DNA from: Prevotella sp. UBA5387
Lineage (GTDB): Bacteria > Bacteroidota > Bacteroidia > Bacteroidales > Bacteroidaceae
Length of the DNA: 22,059 nucleotides
Direction of reading: 5' to 3'
Assembly: GCA_002407775.1 (NCBI GenBank)
Contig: DHOP01000108.1
Coordinates: 95,887-117,945 of the forward strand
The position numbers were made by a program, and so were the translations under genes. Positions 1-6,539 of this stretch are shown here, piece by piece. Under the pieces are notes generated by a model. That model was given only the letters and a program-made list of their open reading frames with translations, searched no databases and had not been told where the DNA came from. Within the stretch, counting starts at the first letter, position 1; each line of letters starts with the position of its first letter.

Positions 1-110
1 ATTTGCGCCTTATTACCCACGACCCGTAGCACCCCATAGCCCATAATATTTGTGCCAGGGTCAATTCCAAGGATAATACGTTCTGCGGGTTGACGACTTG
101 TGTCGATCAT
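1..110 (-). CDS. ruvC: RuvC Holliday junction resolvase, N-terminal fragment
   Basis: The reverse strand reads ATG at 110 and stays open to the window edge for 36 codons. The peptide contains IILGIDPGTNIMGYGVL, the first beta strands of RuvC. The Asp of GIDPG (residue 17 here) is the first of the four acidic metal-binding residues of the family. RuvC acts with RuvAB and cuts Holliday junctions during recombinational repair. About ten residues precede the conserved core, a short N-terminal extension. The start lies 17 bases after the stop of the upstream metallo-hydrolase gene, so the two are probably co-transcribed. The rest of the gene is outside the window. Identification rests on the motif alone but is distinctive. 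Confidence 0.9.
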   Translation of the reverse strand, partial: MIDTSRQPAERIILGIDPGTNIMGYGVLRVVGNKAQ

Positions 111-127
111 TGATATGTTTCTTTGGA

Positions 128-775
128 TTATCGATCTAAGTATGGATTGCTTGCCACCTCTCGGCCAATAGTCGTTGCATCGCCATGTCCTGGGTAGACA
201 TCTGTATTGTCAGGCAATTGACTCACGGCACGAAGGCTTTGAATCAATAAGAACATTGAACCACCGGGCAAGTCCGCGCGACCGATATTGCCTCTAAAGA
301 GGGTGTCACCCGAGAAGGCAACGTGCTCTTGCTCACAGTAGTAGAATACTCCACCGGGAGTATGACCAGGCGTTTCGATGATCGTGAAATGATGGTCTCC
401 AAAGCTGATAGTGTCATGGCTATGAAGGAGTTTGCCCACAGCAGGGAAATCCTCTGGTTGCATCTCTATGTGTAATACGTCTTTTGTTTGCTGATGTAAA
501 TGTTTCATGAGCTCCTCATCCGAAGCGTGAACCTCAGCCTTGAGCCCCCATTGGTCATCGACAAACTTATTGCCGAAGTTATGGTCCATATGTCCATGAG
601 TGGCTAGAAGATGCACAGGACGCAGCCCTTTCTCCTTAATATAATCACTGATAGCCGACCGCTCTGATTCAAAATATGCACCGCAGTCGATGATGACAGC
701 CTCTTTTGTCTCATCACTCACCACATAACAGTTCTCCTGAATCATATTGCAGACGAAGCGTTGAATTTCTATCAT
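128..775 (-). CDS. MBL-fold metallo-hydrolase, glyoxalase II-like
   Basis: This 215-residue soluble protein has the complete metallo-beta-lactamase metal set: HGHMDH at 60-65, PGHTPGG at 136-142, the bridging Asp in FSGDTLF near 157, and the last His in YPGHG near 197. The GRADLPGG segment and the length match the short YcbL/GloB-like branch, which is thought to hydrolyse thioesters such as S-lactoylglutathione or other small thiol conjugates. The substrate cannot be told from sequence, and Bacteroidetes generally lack glutathione, so 'glyoxalase II' should be read as fold similarity. No signal peptide is present, so it is cytoplasmic. It is followed after 17 bases by ruvC. No convincing promoter is visible between the start and the hairpin region at 813. 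Confidence 0.9.
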   Translation of the reverse strand: MIEIQRFVCNMIQENCYVVSDETKEAVIIDCGAYFESERSAISDYIKEKGLRPVHLLATHGHMDHNFGNKFVDDQWGLKAEVHASDEELMKHLHQQTKDVLHIEMQPEDFPAVGKLLHSHDTISFGDHHFTIIETPGHTPGGVFYYCEQEHVAFSGDTLFRGNIGRADLPGGSMFLLIQSLRAVSQLPDNTDVYPGHGDATTIGREVASNPYLDR

Positions 776-812
776 ATCAATCTAGTGTTTATTTCTTCTT
801 GTTTTTGTCATT

Positions 813-832
813 CCTCCGCTCGCCTTCAGCGA
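813..832 (-). repeat. Mini-hairpin plus GCGGAGG, copy 1
   Basis: On the reverse strand the sequence is TCGCT-GAA-GGCGA followed directly by GCGGAGG. The stem is five pairs (the fifth is T-G) with a three-base loop. It has the same layout as the copies at 1072 (plus) and 20976 (plus), although the stem sequences differ. This copy faces away from the one at 1072. Confidence 0.55.
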
Positions 833-1071
833 ATCTTAGAATAAATAAGAATATTTTTTTACATGTAAACTTCTCGGTGGAGTGCTTATCGCGAAATGTC
901 AACCATGTCTTGCAAAGCAAGCCACATCTTAGTATATTTTGGTGTGGCAAAGCATGTTTAAAATTCCGAGATAACTCGCAATGCGAGTCGTTATATATAT
1001 TCCGCGATGAGCTTATCATTTGCTTTTTAATCTTTAACGATGTCATGGAATATTCTTATATATTCTTAGTT

Positions 1072-1091
1072 GCAGCGTGGCTGCGCGGAGG
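1072..1091 (+). repeat. Mini-hairpin plus GCGGAGG, copy 2
   Basis: The sequence is GCAGC-GTG-GCTGC followed directly by GCGGAGG. The stem word appears a third time as GCAGC at 1103-1107. The stem bases differ from copies 1 and 3 at paired positions, so pairing is kept while sequence changes. This suggests the fold matters. Confidence 0.6.
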
Positions 1092-1118
1092 CATAAGGAA
1101 TCGCAGCTATTTAAACTG

Positions 1119-1528
1119 TTAGGATGCATGGCATCTATTGCTATCCGCATCAAACCAATACTTCTCAAAGATAACCTTTCCGTTGTTGGAGAAGTTCAGA
1201 GGCAATCCTATTGACATTCGAGATAGTCTCATGTAGTTGAACGGTTGCTTGCGGTGCTCGGGTGTGATTTCGTCAATGGCCTTTAACTCAATAATGATGT
1301 AGTCGTTGACTACAATATCCATTCTAAAGCTTTTGTCCAATTTGAAGCCTTTATACCCCATACGGACAATTCTTTCTGTTGTTCGACATGATAACCTTGT
1401 GAATGTAATTCTATGGTGAAGGCTTCTTCATAAACTGACCCCAATAGCCCACCATGAAGTTCGTTGTAAACCTCAAAGGCACAGTGAATGATACCCTGTA
1501 TGTCTTCCTTAGCCTGCTCAAGGATCAT
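1119..1528 (-). pseudogene. GxxExxY family protein, frameshifted
   Basis: Two overlapping reading frames together give one GxxExxY protein of about 137 residues. The first (ATG at 1528) supplies the N-terminal helical part through QQKELSV. The second, one base back, resumes at about 1361 with GYKGFKLDKSFRMD and carries IIIELKAIDEITPEHRKQ and FNYMRLS to the stop at 1119. The break falls at a GGGG run (1356-1359 as CCCC on the plus strand); one more G would restore frame. The eponymous motif reads GLLGSVY, so its Glu is Gly. The distal D...ELK part of the predicted PD-(D/E)xK-like fold is kept. It starts 14 bases after rsmG, so it is probably transcribed with it. A sequencing error or a -1 ribosomal slip cannot be excluded. 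Confidence 0.75.
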
Positions 1529-1542
1529 ATTCTTGCTGGATT

Positions 1543-2169
1543 CTAGATGGGCAAATAAATCATTTTTTTGTCTTCAAACCACGCATCATGGAAGTAATCC
1601 GAGATTGGAGCTACAGTTGTTGTACGTCCAAAAGGTTTCAGTTCCTCAGTGAGATCACCACCCTTGAGGACTATTACACCATTAGGTAATGCATTGTGTT
1701 GCTCATCGGAAATATTCTTGCGAATCATACGGACCAAGTCGGGAAGGGGCATAACAGCGCGAGATACCACGAAATCAAACTTATCGTGTTCATCTTCACC
1801 GCGGCGATGTAATGCCTCGACGTTTTTGAGCCCTATTGCCTCAGCTACTTCAGTTGCCACTTTAATCTTTTTTCCAGTGCCGTCAATAAGTCGGAATTGG
1901 CAATCTGGAAACATGATTGCTAATGGAATTCCAGGGAATCCACCTCCAGTTCCCATATCAAGGATACGCGTTCCAGCCTTGAAGCCGATGAATCGTGCAA
2001 TGGCCAGTGAGTGAAGCACGTGGTGCAAATAAAGGTTATCGATGTCCTTTCGTGAGATAACGTTTATTTTGGCATTCCAGTCACGATAAAGTGCATCGAG
2101 TGCCCCGTATTGCTCGACCTGTCGAGGTGAGAGCTTGGGAAAAACTTTGAGTATGTCTGTTTTATCCAT
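1543..2169 (-). CDS. rsmG: 16S rRNA (guanine-527-N7) methyltransferase RsmG
   Basis: This 208-residue protein has the RsmG landmarks: WNAKINVISRKD near 31-42, LHHVLHSLA at 48-56, the SAM-binding DMGTGGGFPGIPLA at 71-84, and a late VLKGG. Length matches the family (about 207). The enzyme N7-methylates G527 of 16S rRNA in the 530 loop of the small subunit; loss gives low-level streptomycin resistance in other bacteria. The ATG at 2169 is the usual family start. It lies only about ten bases beyond a -7 box on the same strand (2187-2180), implying a very short 5' leader. The frameshifted GxxExxY gene follows 14 bases downstream. A HAD phosphatase is transcribed divergently. Confidence 0.95.
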   Translation of the reverse strand: MDKTDILKVFPKLSPRQVEQYGALDALYRDWNAKINVISRKDIDNLYLHHVLHSLAIARFIGFKAGTRILDMGTGGGFPGIPLAIMFPDCQFRLIDGTGKKIKVATEVAEAIGLKNVEALHRRGEDEHDKFDFVVSRAVMPLPDLVRMIRKNISDEQHNALPNGVIVLKGGDLTEELKPFGRTTTVAPISDYFHDAWFEDKKMIYLPI

Positions 2170-2179
2170 ATCTTGCGGA

Positions 2180-2208
2180 CAAAGTTACGATTTTTTGCCG
2201 TAACTTTG
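2180..2208. promoter_or_regulatory. Symmetric divergent promoter, rsmG / HAD
   Basis: The 58-base gap contains TAACTTTG on the plus strand (2201-2208) and the same octamer on the minus strand (2187-2180). Both fit the Bacteroidetes -7 box TAnnTTTG. The two boxes form an 11-bp inverted repeat, ACAAAGTTACG / CGTAACTTTGT, with 9 bases between. I find no well-spaced -33 TTTG for either direction, so the boxes are called from the -7 match and position only. Confidence 0.6.
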
Positions 2209-2227
2209 TGGCCTAAATGTTAGTTTT

Positions 2228-2860
2228 ATGAAGAAAGCCGCCTTATTTGACCTTGACGGAGTAATTATCGATTCGGAAACCCAATATACTGAGTTTTGGG
2301 GCTCACAGTTCCATCTTTATTATCCCGATCAACAAGGGTTAGAATATCTGATTAAGGGTATGACACTCACTCAGATTTACGAAAGATATTTTGCCGATCA
2401 GGAGGAGCAACGGAATTGTATCACAAAGGCACTTGACGACTTTGAACTTGATATGCATTATGATTATATTGCAGGGTTTGAAGATTATATTCATAGACTA
2501 CGTATAAAAGGAATTAAGATGGCTGTGGTTACAAGTAGCAATCTAGGGAAGATGGCTAATGTGTATCAGCAGCATCCCGACTTCAGGAGTCTTTTTGACT
2601 CTATCCTTACTAGTGAAGACTTCGAACGGAGTAAGCCCGATCCAGATGGATATCTCAAGGCTGCGAAGGCTTTAGGTGTCGAGCCCGGTGAGTGTGTGGG
2701 TTATGAGGACAGCATCAACGGACTGAAGGCTGTTCGTGCGGCAGGGATGTTTTGTGTTGGTTTGACAACGACAAATAGTCGTGAAGTTGTAAAGCCTTTG
2801 GCTGATGTTGTCATTGATGATTTTACACAACTGCCTGATGATTTCTTCGAAGAAGCCTGA
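2228..2860 (+). CDS. HAD-superfamily phosphatase, beta-phosphoglucomutase-like
   Basis: This 210-residue cytoplasmic protein has all four HAD motifs: DLDGVIIDSE with nucleophile and acid Asp8/Asp10, VVTSS near 100-104, the Lys of KPDP near 136, and YEDSINGLKAVRAAGM near 159-174. The helical cap between residues 15 and 90 is of the beta-phosphoglucomutase / sugar-phosphatase type. Such proteins dephosphorylate or isomerise sugar phosphates; the actual substrate cannot be read from sequence. It is a single-gene unit, with a -7 box 19 bases before its ATG and a strong terminator hairpin 37 bases after its stop. The next gene is on the opposite strand. Confidence 0.9.
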   Translation: MKKAALFDLDGVIIDSETQYTEFWGSQFHLYYPDQQGLEYLIKGMTLTQIYERYFADQEEQRNCITKALDDFELDMHYDYIAGFEDYIHRLRIKGIKMAVVTSSNLGKMANVYQQHPDFRSLFDSILTSEDFERSKPDPDGYLKAAKALGVEPGECVGYEDSINGLKAVRAAGMFCVGLTTTNSREVVKPLADVVIDDFTQLPDDFFEEA

Positions 2861-2896
2861 TCATCTGTTATTTTCATTTTAAATCTTTAATTGTTA

Positions 2897-2940
2897 AGTA
2901 GATATGATGCTTTTGTTTCATATCTACTGTTTTGTTTCTT
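2897..2940 (+). terminator. Rho-independent terminator after the HAD gene
   Basis: An 11-bp perfect stem (AGTAGATATGA at 2897-2907 with TCATATCTACT at 2918-2928) and a 10-base loop are followed by the T-rich GTTTTGTTTCTT. Confidence 0.8.
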
Positions 2941-2942
2941 GT

Positions 2943-2969
2943 TGCTAATTGTATAAGCGGCAATTAGCA
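2943..2969. repeat. 9-bp inverted repeat between convergent genes
   Basis: TGCTAATTG (2943-2951) and CAATTAGCA (2961-2969) form a perfect stem with a 9-base loop. It sits just past the HAD terminator and has no T tract in either direction. It may be a second, weaker transcription stop for the convergent pair. The remaining sequence to 3120 shows nothing convincing. Confidence 0.4.
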
Positions 2970-3120
2970 TCATTACTTAAGGAGTTCGATGGTGACACGA
3001 TCGTAGAATCATGTCTATTTGCCCAGAGTTAGATTATAGTAGAAGAAAAACATTTTAACTTTCTGATTATCTGTTATTTAGCATTAATCCAATGGCTTTC
3101 TTTTTCTACGACACTTTTGC

Positions 3121-4881
3121 CTAATAATAGTGCGCAAAATTAAAATATGGCTTAGTTACTATGTCAGTAGTCGAGGCTGTATATGTGTTTCCGTAGGGGT
3201 CAATTGCTTTTATGAAGACCAAGGATTTAGGTGAGCGTGGCTCATAATAGTAAAGATGATTCATGATGAGATAGCTGTTGCGACTGCTCACATACCAGTA
3301 GGTCACGGCCTTGGAATAACGATGGAGATAACCTGTTGCGAATGCGTCTTGATTAAGGGAGTCGAGACGATGCATAGGGCGTCGTACTCCGTTTTCCATG
3401 GCCACCAAATGCCATCGCGAGTCTGCGTTCCACACATTGGCAATAATAATTCCCTTGTTTTTTGGTAAGTGCCAATCCTCGGCATAACTCTCTTTGTTGA
3501 AGGATTGGTCGGCTCTGAAAAGTGTCATCTGTTGACCAGAATCCCAGCGCGTACCTTTGTAATGAGCATCTGTTAGCGTTGTTCCATCGAAGTCGTATAT
3601 GTAGTATCCGTTGGGTGTTCCGCATATATTGATATTAGATTGCCATATTGTCCCACCAGCAGACGCATGGCAACGCTCCATGATATGATGGTCATCAAAT
3701 TGCAATTCATGTTTGAGGGCAAAGTGAGTGTGTCCACAAAACAATTCATACCCTCCCTCGAAGTCAAGCAAGAGTGCCATGACATGACTGAATCGCGAGG
3801 ACAAGAAGTGTCCCGGTTCAGTTGAGATGTCCAGTGGCTTAGCCTCGCGGTTAGGGTGATTGCCGAATGTGAATGGGATGTGATAACAGAGAACCACGCG
3901 TTTTTGCTTGTCAGCAAGGCTAAGATCTGCTGTCAACCAAGCCATCTGAATGTCACTTAACTCGCCAGGCGAATAGTAGAGTTTGCCATGATAGAAATCA
4001 CAATTGTTCATCACCACATAGTGAACGTCCCCTCGGTTGAAGGAATAATTCGTAGGGCCCCATGCGTTTTCCCAATCCTTTTGGTAAATTCGCTTTCCCT
4101 CTTGATCATGATTACCTATGACAGAGAATGTTGTCATGGGTGAGGAACCCAAAACATGGCGCATTCCGAGTTGTAATGTGTCATTGTACCCTCCGGTGTA
4201 TTGTACATTATCACCCATCGAAAGGCCATAAACGGGTACGTCGTTTGGCGTAGTGGCTATGGTCTTACGGATGTCAACCATGGTTTCATCAACAAATCGC
4301 TCGAGATTGCTCTTGCTGATAAGAGAGTCATTTGGACCTGTAAAGTACGGGTCCTGAGCATTGGTCACCTGAGGATCTCCCAGCACAATCATTCGGAATC
4401 GAGTTTCCTTTCCATTCGGCAGCCTAGTCAAAGTGAAGTTATATACCGAGTCTGTATCTGTGATGGCTTGATAAATGCAAGCTGTGTGGTCGCTTTCGGA
4501 GTGTGTGGGGATGGCACAATAGTCTGGCACCGAGTAGTAGACAAATCCAGCATGACGATGTCGATGCAGAGCATAACGGCCAGCAGAGTCAGTTAATGCG
4601 CATGTTACGCCGTCGCTCACAACCACTCCGGAAACAGCAATACCAGCTGAGTCGGTGAGTTGCCCACGGATGCTATCTCGTTCTTGTCGTAACAGTTCTT
4701 CCTCCAATTGAGCTTCTTGCAGTGCTTTTTGCAACGCCACCCTCTGTCCAATATCGTCGGATAGTGTTTCCACGGGCGGTTGTTTAGCATTCATCACCAT
4801 CGCGGTAATGACTACAATGGATACTGCCAATGTCAATATAACCAGAATAATCAGCTGTTGTTGTTTTCTTCCGTTGCGCAT
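3121..4881 (-). CDS. Membrane-anchored calcineurin-like phosphoesterase
   Basis: An in-frame TTG at 4899 would give 592 residues. I place the start at the ATG at 4881 (586 residues) because a -7 box TACTTTTG lies at 4908-4901, leaving no room for an earlier leader. A transmembrane helix covers about 10-30, then a charged coiled coil (about 42-70), then a small beta domain typical of the N-terminal cap of Bacteroidetes calcineurin-like proteins. The catalytic domain has GDPQ near 168-171, GDN near 223-225, GNHD near 256-259, CYHIPF near 333 and CGHTH near 382-386. The first motif has Gln where His is usual (DxH), which may alter the first metal site. A C-terminal beta domain follows. Probably an extracytoplasmic phosphomonoesterase or diesterase; the substrate is unknown. 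It is monocistronic. Confidence 0.85.
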   Translation of the reverse strand: MRNGRKQQQLIILVILTLAVSIVVITAMVMNAKQPPVETLSDDIGQRVALQKALQEAQLEEELLRQERDSIRGQLTDSAGIAVSGVVVSDGVTCALTDSAGRYALHRHRHAGFVYYSVPDYCAIPTHSESDHTACIYQAITDTDSVYNFTLTRLPNGKETRFRMIVLGDPQVTNAQDPYFTGPNDSLISKSNLERFVDETMVDIRKTIATTPNDVPVYGLSMGDNVQYTGGYNDTLQLGMRHVLGSSPMTTFSVIGNHDQEGKRIYQKDWENAWGPTNYSFNRGDVHYVVMNNCDFYHGKLYYSPGELSDIQMAWLTADLSLADKQKRVVLCYHIPFTFGNHPNREAKPLDISTEPGHFLSSRFSHVMALLLDFEGGYELFCGHTHFALKHELQFDDHHIMERCHASAGGTIWQSNINICGTPNGYYIYDFDGTTLTDAHYKGTRWDSGQQMTLFRADQSFNKESYAEDWHLPKNKGIIIANVWNADSRWHLVAMENGVRRPMHRLDSLNQDAFATGYLHRYSKAVTYWYVSSRNSYLIMNHLYYYEPRSPKSLVFIKAIDPYGNTYTASTTDIVTKPYFNFAHYY

Positions 4882-4900
4882 AATCTGAGAAGATTTCAAG

Positions 4901-4908
4901 CAAAAGTA
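4901..4908 (-). promoter_or_regulatory. -7 box for the phosphoesterase gene
   Basis: TACTTTTG on the reverse strand fits TAnnTTTG, 19 bases before the ATG at 4881. No well-placed -33 TTTG is seen. It decides the start choice for the downstream gene. Confidence 0.5.
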
Positions 4909-5118
4909 GACAAATATTCCTAAGAAATTTACTGTTATAAGATTATTTTTGTAGTATCAAAAATATGATTCATGTTTCAATATAATATCAGCAGTATCTT
5001 ATTTTATTAGTAATCAAACTCCTACCAGTAATTTGACATCAATCATAAAAACTGAGATGAATTTGGGATAAAAGCATAATTTATATTTGGTTCTCTCTTT
5101 TTGGTCAGAGAAAATTTG

Positions 5119-5126
5119 TAACTTTG
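5119..5126 (+). promoter_or_regulatory. -7 box for the LysE-type exporter
   Basis: TAACTTTG lies 11 bases before the ATG at 5138, giving a nearly leaderless mRNA. A TTTG at 5100-5103 is only 15 bases upstream, shorter than the usual 19-20. Confidence 0.5.
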
Positions 5127-5137
5127 TAAACTGAAAT

Positions 5138-5809
5138 ATGGAGTTCTCTTTCCAAATAGATATTTTGGGGCTAATCCTAAAAGGACTTCTCATCGGAGTC
5201 ATAGCCTCGGCACCCATGGGGCCCGTGGGCATATTGTGTATTCAGCGCACTCTGAATAAGGGGCGCTGGTACGGCTTCATAACAGGCGTAGGTGCTGCCT
5301 TGAGTGATCTTATTTATGCCATGATCACTGGTTTGGGTATGAGTTTTGTGATGAGACTTATCACTGATCCCACTAATAAATTCTGGTTGCAGATTATCGG
5401 AAGTGTGTTACTTCTTGTTTTCGGGGTCTATTGCTGGCGCAGCAATCCAACAAACAACATTCGCATTGGAGGAAGAAAGGGGAAAGGAACATTGCTTCAC
5501 AATGGAGTAACCGCTTTTTTGGTTACCTTTTCCAATCCGCTCATTATCTTTCTATTTATGGCTACTTTCGCACAGTTTGCCTTTGTAATACCCAGCAGGC
5601 CTATGGAGATGGGCTTAGGGTATTTAAGTATTATCTTTGGCGCGTTGATGTGGTGGTATGGGCTCACATGGTTGGTGGACAAAATCCGCGGAAAATTTGA
5701 TGAAAGCGGTATCCTTATCATTAATAAGATAATTGGGTCAGTAGTCATAATCTTCTCGCTTGTGGTACTTGTTGGTACCGTTTTCAATCTCTATACATTC
5801 CATTATTAG
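5138..5809 (+). CDS. LysE/RhtB-family amino acid exporter-like protein
   Basis: This 223-residue integral membrane protein has about six hydrophobic segments. The N-terminal signature SAPMGPVGILCIQRTLNKG follows the first helix, as in the LysE/RhtB family of amino acid and small-metabolite exporters. A second conserved stretch, TFSNPLIIFLF, marks the fourth segment. The substrate is unknown. The ATG at 5138 is the only sensible start, because the next Met lies inside the signature. A -7 box sits 11 bases upstream. The DUF4924 gene follows on the same strand after a gap of about 60 bases without a clear terminator, so the two may be co-transcribed. Confidence 0.85.
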   Translation: MEFSFQIDILGLILKGLLIGVIASAPMGPVGILCIQRTLNKGRWYGFITGVGAALSDLIYAMITGLGMSFVMRLITDPTNKFWLQIIGSVLLLVFGVYCWRSNPTNNIRIGGRKGKGTLLHNGVTAFLVTFSNPLIIFLFMATFAQFAFVIPSRPMEMGLGYLSIIFGALMWWYGLTWLVDKIRGKFDESGILIINKIIGSVVIIFSLVVLVGTVFNLYTFHY

Positions 5810-5871
5810 TTTTTTCTTGATCCTATCCGTGAGAGATGGGACAAGTAACTGTTGTTAATTTCATTGAAATC

Positions 5872-6426
5872 ATGTTTATAGCAAGTAAACTTCGCCAGAA
5901 TTCAATTGCCGAATATCTATTGTATATGTGGCAAATGGAGGATCTGATACGAGCATATGGTTGTTCGTTAGCAAGAATAAAGAGAGAGTATATCAATTGG
6001 TTTGATTTTACGGACGAGCAAAAGGAAGAAGAGACAGACTGGTTTGGTAATCTCATCCGAATGATGAATGAGGAAGGAAAACGTGAGAATGGACATTTAC
6101 AAATCAATCAAGTAATGTTGCAAGACCTCATGGACCTTCACTTGGAATTACTTCAATCACAAAAGTTTCCATTCTACAATTCTGAGTATTTCAAGGTTTT
6201 GCCTTATATCGTAGAACTTCGTCAGAAAGGTGATAAGGATGTGAGTGAAATAGAGACATGTCTCGATGCACTTTATGGAATCATGTTACTAAAGATGCAA
6301 GGTAAGGAAATTACGGCGGAAACAGAACATGCCGTTCAAGAAATTACTACATTCATAGGGATGCTTAGCGACTATTACAAAGACCCCAAGACTCAAGAGA
6401 AGTTGTCTGAAACCTCTTTGGATTAG
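5872..6426 (+). CDS. DUF4924 family protein
   Basis: I choose the ATG at 5872 (184 residues) over the in-frame ATG at 5836, because the family begins with MFIA followed by a K/R-rich turn and NSIAEYLLYMWQMEDLIRA, as here. The protein is soluble, acidic and mostly helical, with no signal peptide or catalytic motif that I recognise. DUF4924 proteins are restricted to Bacteroidetes and have no assigned function. The gene lies between the LysE-type exporter and prfC, all on the plus strand. An upstream start would add the unconserved residues MGQVTVVNFIEI. Confidence 0.8.
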   Translation: MFIASKLRQNSIAEYLLYMWQMEDLIRAYGCSLARIKREYINWFDFTDEQKEEETDWFGNLIRMMNEEGKRENGHLQINQVMLQDLMDLHLELLQSQKFPFYNSEYFKVLPYIVELRQKGDKDVSEIETCLDALYGIMLLKMQGKEITAETEHAVQEITTFIGMLSDYYKDPKTQEKLSETSLD

Positions 6427-6539
6427 AATAAGATACTCGGTGGAAAGCACTTGAACATGTTGATTACATTTTCATAAGACATTTCAGGAGTGATTAGAAA
6501 CAGTCACTTTGCTCTTAGATACAAAACATAGTAAAAATA

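Larger units (their letters stand above)
813..1135. repeat. Gene-poor hairpin-rich segment, REPIN-like
   Basis: The stretch between the metallo-hydrolase start (775) and the GxxExxY 3' end (1119) has no credible gene. It contains a series of small hairpins: the palindrome TTTACATGTAAA at 858-869, CTTGC-AAA-GCAAG at 909-921, CTCGC-AAT-GCGAG at 975-987, GCAGC-GTG-GCTGC at 1072-1084 and GATGC-ATG-GCATC at 1123-1135. Four of these share a 5-bp stem with a 3-base loop but have different stem words. The segment is bounded by inverted, outward-facing hairpin-GCGGAGG copies at 813-832 and 1072-1091. This is the architecture of REPIN-type non-autonomous elements. That classification is inference; no transposase is in the window. 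Confidence 0.5.

Noticed and set aside
706..1122. Open frames of 138 codons (plus, 706-1122) and 85 codons (minus, 789-1046) in the spacer
   Set aside because: Both run through the hairpin-rich segment, the plus frame overlaps the metallo-hydrolase start, and the peptides have no domain features. They are best explained as chance frames across repeats.
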